Source: a virus. From it: 21,470 nucleotides of DNA. Position numbers and translations under genes: made by a program. The DNA lies in IMG/VR virus record IMGVR_UViG_3300032116_001510, positions 1 through 21,470 of that record, one strand, 5' to 3'. Numbering within the stretch: the stretch's first letter is position 1; each line of letters opens with the position of its first letter. Under the pieces are notes generated by a model that saw only the letters and a list, made by a program, of their open reading frames with translations, was not told where the DNA came from and searched no databases. This document shows, in pieces, positions 14,978-21,138 of the stretch.

Positions 14978-15781
14978 TTAGTTTCCTTTATTTTTTGATT
15001 TTAAAATGCTAATTATCACATCATTGTCTATTTTATCAGGAACAAAAGGTTTAATCAATAACAATTGGTCTCCGTTGTATTGACCGTTCGTTAATCCTTG
15101 TCCAGTTATACGCAATGTTGTATTAGGTTGTGTTTTAGGTTTAATTGATACACTAAATGTTTTCCCAGAAATAGTTTGAAAGTCGATTGTAGTGCCAACA
15201 ATTAAGTCTAAAACATCAATTTCAATTTCACTTGTTAAATTAAAACCGTTTCTTTGAAATTTTGGATGATCGTAAACCCGAAATTCCACAATTAAAACAC
15301 CGTTTGGAATTAAGTTATCGTATCTTAATTGTTGACCATTTTCTATACCTTTGGGAACATCGATACGTACACTATGTGGCCCTGTGTTTGTTGAAAAATT
15401 TAATGTTTGTTGATCACCGTTATAAACCTGTTCTAGTGTTAGATTTACTATTGTTTTGTATGTTGGAACATGATGATGCCTGTGATGTCCAAACATCTGA
15501 CCAAATATATCATCAATATTCATTGGTCCAGTTTGAAAACTAAATCCGCCTGGGAATCCATTAAATGAAAAACCCCCACCAGGAAATCCGCCCTTAGGCA
15601 TATCATACTCAGTTTTTTTCTGAGGATCGCTTAATGTTTCATATGCTGATTGAATTTCTTGAAATTTAGCAGTATCACCACCCTTATCAGGGTGATGAAT
15701 ACTTGCTAGTTTTTTATATGCTTGACGAATTTCGTCTTGTGATGCGTTACGGTCTACGCCTAATGTATTGTAATGGTCCAT
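14978..15781 (-). CDS. dnaJ: DnaJ/CbpA-like J-domain co-chaperone (267 aa)
   Basis: Residues 1-60 form a J-domain (YNTLGVDRNAS..EIRQAYKKLA) with the HPD tripeptide at 30-32 that stimulates DnaK ATPase. A Gly/Phe-rich linker (~63-95) and a His-rich patch (GHHRHHHVP) follow, then a C-terminal substrate-binding region (~108-265) with VDVPKGIENGQ-like and ITGQGL-like features. There is no zinc-finger Cys repeat, so it is a class-B (CbpA-like) J-protein that would act with host DnaK. It is shorter than CbpA (~306 aa). ATG at 15781 lies five bases after a TATAAT box and has no properly spaced SD. It is directly followed by the clpA-like gene, suggesting one protein-quality-control operon. Confidence 0.92.
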   Translation of the reverse strand: MDHYNTLGVDRNASQDEIRQAYKKLASIHHPDKGGDTAKFQEIQSAYETLSDPQKKTEYDMPKGGFPGGGFSFNGFPGGFSFQTGPMNIDDIFGQMFGHHRHHHVPTYKTIVNLTLEQVYNGDQQTLNFSTNTGPHSVRIDVPKGIENGQQLRYDNLIPNGVLIVEFRVYDHPKFQRNGFNLTSEIEIDVLDLIVGTTIDFQTISGKTFSVSIKPKTQPNTTLRITGQGLTNGQYNGDQLLLIKPFVPDKIDNDVIISILKSKNKGN

Positions 15782-15783
15782 AG

Positions 15784-15814
15784 TTGATTATAACATGTTT
15801 CCTGTAATAATCAA
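15784..15814 (-). promoter_or_regulatory. Inverted repeat directly before dnaJ
   Basis: Minus-strand TTGATTAT and ATAATCAA form an 8-bp stem; a T-T mismatch and three more pairs (ACA/TGT) leave the loop GGAAACA. The hairpin ends two bases before the ATG. Its loop shows an SD-like AGGAAA that is too far from the ATG in linear spacing. The same bases make up the -35 and -10 elements described separately, so the symmetry may be incidental. Confidence 0.4.
15787..15814 (-). promoter_or_regulatory. Sigma70-type promoter with extended -10 for dnaJ
   Basis: Minus-strand TTGATT (15809-15814), a 16-base spacer and TATAAT (15787-15792) preceded by TGT, i.e. an extended -10 TGTTATAAT. The same nine bases occur in the promoter at 21139-21167. 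Transcription would start at or next to the ATG at 15781, giving a leaderless message. Confidence 0.55.
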
Positions 15815-15815
15815 A

Positions 15816-15823
15816 TATTTATG
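15816..15823 (-). promoter_or_regulatory. Possible T4-late-type promoter, CATAAATA
   Basis: It matches TATAAATA at 7 of 8 positions and lies just before the -35 element of the sigma70-type promoter. If both are used, dnaJ and clpA could be expressed early and late. The octamer is in the short gap after the holin gene, where chance occurrence in AT-rich DNA cannot be excluded. Confidence 0.4.
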
Positions 15824-15824
15824 G

Positions 15825-16355
15825 CTACGCAGCTCCAGCTACTTTTTCTTTTGTACGACCATAAGCAGCGATACCAAGAACTGCACCCATTGCGATATGG
15901 TACAAACCTGCACCTTGCAATGTTAATGGTTGCCATTGGCTAGTCACTTGCCCATTACTTAATGCTTGCAATAGTGACCAAAGAATTGGGAATACAACAA
16001 AGTCAGCGGTACAAGTCATCATATATACCCAACCCATTACTGGACGCCATTTTTTGTTGATCCAATCTGTAGCATCTTTATCAAGTGCGACGGTTGATTC
16101 GCCACCTTCACTCATTGCACCACCGCCACTTTTTAGTGATTCTGCTTGATTGTGTACTACCTGTACGTTATTATTATTTGGCATATTTGCTCCTGTATTT
16201 GAAAAAGCAGGAGATGATTGTGCTGATGCACTAAAACTACTTCCTGCAGGTATTTGACTTATTGTTGGATCATTTGCCATTTGTGTATGATGATCGTCAC
16301 TTAATCCAAAAGGATTTTCTCCGTTTGCTTTTTTTGCCAATAGTGTTGTTCCCAT
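15825..16355 (-). CDS. Putative holin, 3TM gene-transfer-release type (176 aa)
   Basis: The C-terminal ~75 residues resemble the GTA holin 3TM family: WRPVMGWVYMMTCTADFVVF, a hydrophobic span at ~105-131, then W.PLTLQGAGLYHIAMGAVLG with a second span at ~147-165, and a basic end GRTKEK. Proteins of this family are thought to form membrane lesions that release endolysin. Residues 1-95 are Ser/Asn/Gly/Ala-rich and look disordered; this is unusually long for a holin. ATG at 16355 has a strong AAGGAG site. It is the last gene of a three-gene group behind a late-type promoter, which suits lysis timing. No endolysin is recognisable nearby. A membrane structural role is the alternative. Confidence 0.7.
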   Translation of the reverse strand: MGTTLLAKKANGENPFGLSDDHHTQMANDPTISQIPAGSSFSASAQSSPAFSNTGANMPNNNNVQVVHNQAESLKSGGGAMSEGGESTVALDKDATDWINKKWRPVMGWVYMMTCTADFVVFPILWSLLQALSNGQVTSQWQPLTLQGAGLYHIAMGAVLGIAAYGRTKEKVAGAA

Positions 16356-16364
16356 TTTTGCTCC

Positions 16365-16901
16365 TTATAATCCTGCCATTGCTTTAAAATTTTTTAATTC
16401 GTTGTCTTGTTCTGTGTAAATTTTGTGAGGTTCTATACCTGATAGTTCACGCATTTCATTTAATTCAGTTTCTTTTGCTTCTCTATATTGATGAGGAGAC
16501 AATAGTATATTTGATTTTAATTGATCTATGTCAGCTTCAATTTCAATATCGTTAACTTCAATTGTCCAATCAGACATTTCAAGATTAGTTAGTGTTTCTA
16601 AATCTTCTAGTATTTCAATTATACGCTCTGGTACTTTTGATCTACGCTCCATTTCAACAAAAACTACGTGTTTACCTCTTCTAACTTCACCCTTACTTAC
16701 TTGTGCGTCTATAACAAAATCATAACCCTTTTCAAACCATGCTGCTAAATCTTGACTTGCTTCCCTACCTTTTACAGTAAAGGCTAGAGTAACCGTTTCG
16801 TCATCACTTCCAGTCTTAGCTTCATACTCATCAATTGAAAGTACAGGGATAATTTGTCTTACAAAATCTTTGTAATCTACTCCTTCATTTAATTGGTTCA
16901 T
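16365..16901 (-). CDS. Unknown acidic protein (178 aa)
   Basis: I do not recognise this protein. It has an alpha/beta opening (DYKDFVRQIIPVLSIDEYEAKTG, TVTLAFTVKGREASQDLAAWFEKGYDFVIDAQ, KHVVFVEMERRSKVPERI), then a strongly acidic helical region (IEILEDLETLTNLEMSDW and onward) and a C-terminal helix. The many Glu/Asp residues and lack of Cys or membrane segments fit a soluble cytoplasmic or virion protein. ATG at 16901 overlaps the stop of the 209-aa gene as ATGA, and AGGAG lies within the end of that gene. It precedes the putative holin by nine bases. These three genes look like one late operon. Confidence 0.65.
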   Translation of the reverse strand: MNQLNEGVDYKDFVRQIIPVLSIDEYEAKTGSDDETVTLAFTVKGREASQDLAAWFEKGYDFVIDAQVSKGEVRRGKHVVFVEMERRSKVPERIIEILEDLETLTNLEMSDWTIEVNDIEIEADIDQLKSNILLSPHQYREAKETELNEMRELSGIEPHKIYTEQDNELKNFKAMAGL

Positions 16902-17527
16902 ACTGGTGCTCCTGGCATTGGTCCCGGCATCGCTCCTGGCATTGGGGCAGCTCCTGGCATTGGTCCTCCCATGTTATCCATATCCTGATTTAGTTGATCG
17001 TCCTGCTTAGCATCTTGATCGTAATCATTTTCATATGCTTCATCCAATTCATCCAAGTCAATTGTCTGATCAGCAAGATCAATTGACCCTTCTCGTATCT
17101 CATTCATTAATTGTTTTGGCATTTCAATACGCACAAGCCAAACTTTTCTTTTTATCATTTTAGGGTAATGCGTACCTGCCTGAAAATCATTAGGATCTTT
17201 AATTTGAATAGGTATTTCTAACTCTGTCTTTTTATAATGCACTGAGCAACCCACCCCAATTAGTCTTTTACCTGCTCTAGGATCCGGCATCAATTTTAAA
17301 GGATACATGAATACACAGGTAACTGTATATTTTTTGATATCAGGGCCCTCAACTAATTCTCCTAAATCCCAATTTCTAAAAGCATAAAGGTCCGCTTCAT
17401 CTAATACACGCTCAAAATCAAGTAATGTCGCTATCGATCCGTCACTGGTATAAATACCCTTTATCGTATCAATTATGCTGACATAATCAATATCTTTAAA
17501 AAATTCGGTTGCTGGTAATTTTTTCAT
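16898..17527 (-). CDS. Unknown protein with Met/Pro/Gly-rich tail (209 aa)
   Basis: I do not recognise this protein. Residues 1-~150 look like a folded alpha/beta domain (ADLYAFRNWDLGELVEGPD, YTVTCVFMYPLKLMPDPRAGKRLIGVGCSVHY, RKVWLVRIEMPKQLMNEI). An acidic linker (IDLADQTIDLDELDEAYENDYDQDAKQDD) follows, and the last ~25 residues are repeats of PMPGA (residues ~187-209). Such Met/Pro/Gly tails occur in several phage structural proteins. ATG at 17527 lies only seven bases past a GATAAATA motif and has no SD, which suggests a leaderless late message. It heads the group that ends with the putative holin. Confidence 0.65.
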   Translation of the reverse strand: MKKLPATEFFKDIDYVSIIDTIKGIYTSDGSIATLLDFERVLDEADLYAFRNWDLGELVEGPDIKKYTVTCVFMYPLKLMPDPRAGKRLIGVGCSVHYKKTELEIPIQIKDPNDFQAGTHYPKMIKRKVWLVRIEMPKQLMNEIREGSIDLADQTIDLDELDEAYENDYDQDAKQDDQLNQDMDNMGGPMPGAAPMPGAMPGPMPGAPV

Positions 17528-17534
17528 AGTATTG

Positions 17535-17542
17535 TATTTATC
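17535..17542 (-). promoter_or_regulatory. T4-late-type promoter, GATAAATA
   Basis: It matches TATAAATA at 7 of 8 positions. The predicted transcription start is at or next to the ATG at 17527. It would drive the two unknown genes and the putative holin. Confidence 0.6.
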
Positions 17543-17590
17543 ACGGTAGGGACTTGTTTCTGGATATTGAAAAACTGCTGGACAGCTTAA

Positions 17591-17598
17591 TATTTATC
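17591..17598 (-). promoter_or_regulatory. Second GATAAATA motif in the divergent gap
   Basis: The same minus-strand octamer lies 56 bases further upstream. It could be a second late start for the 209-aa gene with a ~60-base leader, or chance in AT-rich DNA. The gap 17528-17694 is the largest non-coding stretch here (167 bases). Beyond these motifs and the phoH signals I see only short, weak inverted repeats. Confidence 0.3.
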
Positions 17599-17663
17599 AG
17601 CATTTGCTGCTCAAAAAGTCTACTATCTTTAACTTTAATATCGTCTGTAAATAAGCTTGAGTG

Positions 17664-17669
17664 TATAAC
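17664..17669 (+). promoter_or_regulatory. Possible -10 box for phoH (TATAAC)
   Basis: TATAAC lies about 25 bases before the phoH start, which leaves room for the AGGAG ribosome site. No good -35 element is seen at 16-18 bases upstream, so the promoter is weakly supported. Confidence 0.3.
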
Positions 17670-17682
17670 TCATTTTTCACAT

Positions 17683-17687
17683 AGGAG
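17683..17687 (+). promoter_or_regulatory. Ribosome-binding site that sets the phoH start at TTG
   Basis: AGGAG is seven bases before TTG at 17695. The first in-frame ATG (17740) has only an A-rich run ahead of it, and the TTG at 17554 lacks a comparable site. Confidence 0.7.
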
Positions 17688-17694
17688 AAGCAAC

Positions 17695-18468
17695 TTGAGC
17701 AAGAGAAAGACTGGAGCTTTAAGAAAAGCAGATGCAAAAATGACCAATATTAGAAAACACACAGACCAAACTTTCTACACAAATGAATCAAAAACCATAC
17801 AATTTGACACGTTAAGACCTAAAAAAACGTCAGTCATACAACTAGTCCCAAAATCAATTAATCAAGAAAAATACATTTTAGAACTACTGGATCCAAATAC
17901 ACATATTGTAATTGGAACTGGTCCGGCTGGTACAGGAAAAACATACTTGGCTATGCTTGCAGCAATTAAAGCATTAAAGACACAACAAGTAGATAAAATT
18001 TTACTTACACGTCCTGCCGTTGGTGTAGATGATGAAAAGCATGGATTTCTACCGGGGGATATTAACGCTAAAATGGAACCTTGGACTAGACCATTATTTG
18101 ATGTATTACGTGAATTTTACACGGCTAAGGAAATAACCCACATGCTAGATGAACAAATCGTAGAGATTGCGCCCCTAGCCTTTTGTCGAGGAAGAAATTT
18201 CAAAAATAGCTTTGTGATTGTAGACGAATCTCAAAATTGCACTCCTAACCAATTAAAAATGATTATGACTAGGATTGGGGTAGGTACAAAAATAGTTATC
18301 ACAGGAGATATAGAACAAACAGATAGAAAAAAATTAGATAATGGACTTTTAGACCTTCAAAAACGTTTAGAAACTAAAAAAGTAGAAGGAATAGAAGTTT
18401 GTAATTTTACATATAGAGATGTTCAAAGACACCATATAATTGAACATATTTTAGAAATGTACAAATAA
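17695..18468 (+). CDS. phoH: PhoH-like P-loop ATPase (257 aa)
   Basis: The Walker A motif GTGPAGTGKT (74-83), the segment LLTRPAVGVDDEKHGFLPGD (103-122), Walker B FVIVDESQN (173-181) and a sensor-like VITGDIEQTD (201-210) are those of the PhoH family, an ATPase group related to superfamily-1 helicases and linked in some bacteria to phosphate starvation. Phage copies are common in marine phages, but their role is unsettled. The N-terminal ~20 residues are basic (MSKRKTGALRK). The start is TTG at 17695 by virtue of the SD; the ATG at 17740 would remove only these basic residues. It is the only plus-strand gene in the window and ends at a terminator shared with the convergent early block. Confidence 0.93.
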   Translation: MSKRKTGALRKADAKMTNIRKHTDQTFYTNESKTIQFDTLRPKKTSVIQLVPKSINQEKYILELLDPNTHIVIGTGPAGTGKTYLAMLAAIKALKTQQVDKILLTRPAVGVDDEKHGFLPGDINAKMEPWTRPLFDVLREFYTAKEITHMLDEQIVEIAPLAFCRGRNFKNSFVIVDESQNCTPNQLKMIMTRIGVGTKIVITGDIEQTDRKKLDNGLLDLQKRLETKKVEGIEVCNFTYRDVQRHHIIEHILEMYK

Positions 18469-18469
18469 T

Positions 18470-18495
18470 AAAAAGGGAGTTTAATCTCCCTTTTT
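18470..18495. terminator. Bidirectional intrinsic terminator between phoH and the early block
   Basis: A perfect 10-bp stem, AAAAAGGGAG (18470-18479) with CTCCCTTTTT (18486-18495), and the loop TTTAAT. The A and T ends provide a T-run in both directions. It begins two bases after the phoH stop and overlaps the last codons of the 85-aa gene at 18481-18738, so it can end both convergent transcripts. Confidence 0.9.
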
Positions 18496-18738
18496 ATTTA
18501 AATCCTCAAGATTTTGAATAATAGTTGGATATACTTTTCTGTAATATTCAGTGATTGTATTCCAATCTGTGTCCATTTTTTTGCCGTCAATCATACATCT
18601 ATCTACACTATTTTCTTTAAAATCTAGTATAATATTACAGGTTTGAATATCTGATGTTCGTAAGTTTTTTACAACAGAGGCTTCTTCATCAATTTGTCCA
18701 CCTGCTTTCTTTTTAAAAGTTATTAAAAAATATCTCAA
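18481..18738 (-). CDS. Small unknown protein after the clamp loader (85 aa)
   Basis: The protein reads RYFLITFKKKAGGQIDEEASV with a strand-rich start, then SDIQTCNIILDFKENSVDRCMIDGKKM and a helical C-terminus. I recall similar short proteins next to replication genes in T4-like marine phages, but no function is known to me. The start is TTG at 18738, overlapping the clamp-loader stop as TTGA, the TTG counterpart of the ATGA couplings seen elsewhere; there is no ATG near the N-terminus. It lies where T4 has gene 62 (clamp-loader small subunit) but is much shorter than the ~187-aa gp62 and shows no similarity I can see. The terminator covers its last codons. Confidence 0.7.
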   Translation of the reverse strand: MRYFLITFKKKAGGQIDEEASVVKNLRTSDIQTCNIILDFKENSVDRCMIDGKKMDTDWNTITEYYRKVYPTIIQNLEDLNKKGD

Positions 18739-19658
18739 TTTGTTAACTCCGCTAGTGTTGCAGCCAAACTTATTTCTGGAATACCAACCATTGACAGATT
18801 TACTAAACCATTTCTAATTTTAATTATTGCTGCATCACGTGATTCATGTGTTTGACCCCATAAGTCGAGATTGTTATACATCCAACGATATATATCTTCT
18901 AGTCTCGTAGGGTGTATATCAAGATATTGCATTAATTCCTGACGACCCTCTAAAATTTTTCCTTGTTTAAATAATGTAGTAGCCTTAATCAAAAGATCAT
19001 CTTCAGTGTTACCAATCTCTTGTATACCTATGAGCTTACCTGTGCTACTGTTGACTTGTATCTGATTTAAACATTTACGCAAATCTGGGTAAGTGGCACG
19101 TACATAGGTATCTAGTACATCAATATCAAATTCAATGTTTTCATTTAAAAGAACTGTTGCTGCACGTGCTGTAAATTCTGCTAAGTCCGTTTTATTAATA
19201 TGAACTTGATGACATCTGCTTTTTAATGCAGGGATAATTCTATATTCATAGTTACAAGTTAAAATAAATCTACATGTTTGATGATATGTTTCCATATCAC
19301 TACGTAGTGCTGCTTGACCCTGCGGAGTTAAGTAGTCTGCCTCATCAAGTAAAATTACTTTGAACTTACCGAAAGGCATTGTCTGAACGAAACCAAGTAT
19401 TTTATTTCTTACAACATCTACACTGTTTTCACGACTTGCATTTATTTCTAGTACGTCATAATCACTTACGCCTAGTTCATTTATCAAAACTTTTGCAAGT
19501 GTAGTTTTACCAGTACCGGGATCACCGCTAAACAATAAGTGCGGAATAGATTCATCTGTTATCCAACCCTGTACTTGTTCTTTTTGTCTACCGTCTACGA
19601 AAACATATTCTTCAACAGAGTTTGGTCTATATTTTTCTACCCAAAGTTGATTTTTCAT
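18735..19658 (-). CDS. 44: Sliding-clamp-loader ATPase, T4 gp44-like (307 aa)
   Basis: An AAA+ clamp-loader subunit that opens and closes the sliding clamp on primer-template DNA. Visible motifs are WVEKYRPNSVEEYV (6-19), Walker A GDPGTGKT (45-52), Walker B VILLDEADYL (101-110), sensor-1 FILTCNYEYRIIPAL (131-145) and the SRC arginine finger (147-149). Length fits T4 gp44 (319 aa) and bacterial/archaeal small RFC subunits. ATG at 19658 overlaps the previous stop as ATGA. It lies in the early operon between an unknown 106-aa gene and the 85-aa gene. Neither a gp45 clamp nor a recognisable gp62 is present in the window. Confidence 0.93.
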   Translation of the reverse strand: MKNQLWVEKYRPNSVEEYVFVDGRQKEQVQGWITDESIPHLLFSGDPGTGKTTLAKVLINELGVSDYDVLEINASRENSVDVVRNKILGFVQTMPFGKFKVILLDEADYLTPQGQAALRSDMETYHQTCRFILTCNYEYRIIPALKSRCHQVHINKTDLAEFTARAATVLLNENIEFDIDVLDTYVRATYPDLRKCLNQIQVNSSTGKLIGIQEIGNTEDDLLIKATTLFKQGKILEGRQELMQYLDIHPTRLEDIYRWMYNNLDLWGQTHESRDAAIIKIRNGLVNLSMVGIPEISLAATLAELTN

Positions 19659-19975
19659 TTTTTTAACATTTCTAATGTAATAATTTTACCCAACGCAGTT
19701 CCTAAATCTTCTCCGCTTGGTATAATATGCAAAACTTTTCTAGGATAGTTAACTTGTATTGCACTAGGATTATAGTCATTCATAGTCATTTCTAAAACAT
19801 GACCACCTGTTGCAGGATATAAAGTAAAGTTTATAGATGATGTTTCTATACTTTTAGTATGATATTTTGAACCTACTATTTGATGTATTGTATCAACTTC
19901 TCTTAAAGGTTCGACCTGTGCGCTATTCCACGCTTCGATAGACCATTGTTTAAATTTTTTCTTTAACCATTTCAT
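19655..19975 (-). CDS. Unknown small protein before the clamp loader (106 aa)
   Basis: I do not recognise this protein. The N-terminus is basic and aromatic (MKWLKKKFKQWSIEAWN), followed by beta-type sequence (YHTKSIETSSINFTLYPATGGHVLEMTMNDYNP, VNYPRKVLHIIPSGEDLGTALGKIITLEML). No catalytic motif or membrane span is seen. Its start overlaps the co-chaperonin stop as TAATG and its stop overlaps the clamp-loader start as ATGA, so it is translationally coupled on both sides and probably expressed early. It could be a small regulatory or nucleic-acid-binding protein; that is a guess. Confidence 0.65.
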   Translation of the reverse strand: MKWLKKKFKQWSIEAWNSAQVEPLREVDTIHQIVGSKYHTKSIETSSINFTLYPATGGHVLEMTMNDYNPSAIQVNYPRKVLHIIPSGEDLGTALGKIITLEMLKK

Positions 19976-20334
19976 TAAATCACCTTATCACTGAGTGTAT
20001 CATCTTGTATGGGTTCATCACTTACCATAAGCACATCATTAGGATCAACTTTACGTATAGTTTTTTCACCCTCATGATCTTCGATTTTAACACCTCTAGT
20101 CCAGCGACCGTGAGCAATAAGGATATATTGCCCAACACTTACTGATTTTTGTTCCGGACCTATAGCGTAAACCTTTGCCCATCTTGGTCTAATACCCGAT
20201 AATTTAGTATCATCTCCGGGCAATATAATGCCACTAGAAGTAATTCTAGCATCAAAAGACATATCACTTACAATAATAGTGTCATGTAATGCAGTTAGTG
20301 TATTAATTTTAGTTGGTTGATATTGGTATTTCAT
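19975..20334 (-). CDS. GroES-like co-chaperonin (119 aa)
   Basis: The order ALHDTIIV (15-22), a mobile-loop-like ARITSSGIILPGDDTKLSGIRPRWAKVYAIGP (29-60), VSVGQYILIAHGRWTRGVKI (65-84) and a final DVLMVSD strand follows the GroES/Cpn10 fold. The GIIL tripeptide in the loop corresponds to the GroES IVL that docks GroEL. T4 gp31 has this role, replacing GroES so that the major capsid protein fits in the GroEL chamber. ATG at 20334 has AAGGA upstream. It is in the early operon with the clamp loader, as would suit a host-takeover chaperone. It is closer in pattern to GroES-like phage proteins than to gp31 itself. Confidence 0.85.
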   Translation of the reverse strand: MKYQYQPTKINTLTALHDTIIVSDMSFDARITSSGIILPGDDTKLSGIRPRWAKVYAIGPEQKSVSVGQYILIAHGRWTRGVKIEDHEGEKTIRKVDPNDVLMVSDEPIQDDTLSDKVI

Positions 20335-20346
20335 GTACGATCCTTT

Positions 20347-20616
20347 TTATTCATCATCAAAATCATTTAATTCCGATAAATTTATCTGATCACGAATGAC
20401 CGGTGGTCCTTTAACAGGTTTTGGTGCATTTACAACTGTTTTATTGTAGGCTTCGGCAACTCGACTAGACGCATCTTGAATAATTCTATTTTGAGCATCT
20501 AACAAATCACCCCTTGCATTAGATTTCATATTACCAACTGCACGTGTTTTTTCGTTACGTGTAGCCATTGCTCCCATATCCACTGTTCTACCCATCGCTG
20601 TTCTATATTTTGACAT
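20347..20616 (-). CDS. Small phage protein of unknown function (89 aa)
   Basis: The N-terminal half (MSKYRTAMGRTVDMGAMATR, then NEKTRAVGNMKSNARGD) is a pattern I recall from T4-like marine phages. It is basic and Met/Arg-rich. The middle is a charged helix (DAQNRIIQDASSRVAEAYNKTV) and the tail is acidic (LSELNDFDDE). No catalytic residues are evident. The ribosome site GGAGG is the strongest in the window, seven bases or less before ATG 20616, so the protein is probably made in quantity. It precedes the co-chaperonin by 12 bases. A DNA-binding or scaffolding role is possible but unsupported. Confidence 0.7.
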   Translation of the reverse strand: MSKYRTAMGRTVDMGAMATRNEKTRAVGNMKSNARGDLLDAQNRIIQDASSRVAEAYNKTVVNAPKPVKGPPVIRDQINLSELNDFDDE

Positions 20617-20625
20617 AATTACCTC

Positions 20626-21132
20626 CTATTTTAAGAATTCGTCAATCGACAAATCGTAATACAAACTATTTATTCTGTGTACTCCTATCAAAAATAGAAC
20701 GTAACTGGCTACGCTTGACCCTCTTCCCACTCCCCAAACTATATTATTTTCTCTCATCACATCTACTAGATATTTTAAATATTGTAATAGTGGGAAGAGA
20801 CCTTTTTCTTGAAATAAAAACAGTTCTTCACCTGCTCTTTGTAGTTCTGCTTCAGTGTTACATTTGTTCAAAACATACAGTGCTATATCCAAAGACTTAT
20901 ATTCTTCCGGCATTAACCATTTTAATTGTAATTCAATGTCATAGTTTTGTAAATCACAATCTTTTTGATTATAGGATAATACATTTGGAGTATTAGATAA
21001 TTCTAATGTTTCGGAAAAAGTGATAGGGTTTTCGGTAAGAAAAGACTTAATAATTTTGTCTGGATTTTTAAGATAAAAATCACAAACATCATCCTCAGTT
21101 AAAATTTGTTGTCCAAACTTATCAGTTTTCAT
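20626..21132 (-). CDS. Short DnaE-like protein with GRGS motif (168 aa)
   Basis: Residues ~110-168 (LQYLKYLVDVMRENN, then WGVGRGSSVASYVLFLIG, ending YYDLSIDEFLK) match the DnaE region in which the GPGRGSxxGSLV loop and the following DPL.Y.LLFERFL helix precede the catalytic palm of bacterial DNA polymerase III alpha. DnaE is over 1,100 aa; this protein stops just where the palm aspartates (PDIDIDF in DnaE) should follow, so it cannot polymerise by itself. The first ~100 residues have no match I can name. ATG at 21132 has no SD; it sits six bases past a TATAAT box. It heads the early operon. It may be a domesticated fragment with a separate role or a relic. Confidence 0.7.
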   Translation of the reverse strand: MKTDKFGQQILTEDDVCDFYLKNPDKIIKSFLTENPITFSETLELSNTPNVLSYNQKDCDLQNYDIELQLKWLMPEEYKSLDIALYVLNKCNTEAELQRAGEELFLFQEKGLFPLLQYLKYLVDVMRENNIVWGVGRGSSVASYVLFLIGVHRINSLYYDLSIDEFLK

Positions 21133-21138
21133 TTCAAC

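Noticed and set aside
17570-17625. Riboswitch or small RNA in the gap before phoH
   Set aside because: Only short CTG/CAG-type pairings with very small loops are present; no known motif or terminator-like structure could be recognised.
20626-21132. A functional DNA polymerase III alpha subunit
   Set aside because: The protein has 168 residues and ends before the catalytic aspartates. No continuation is found in other frames after its stop.
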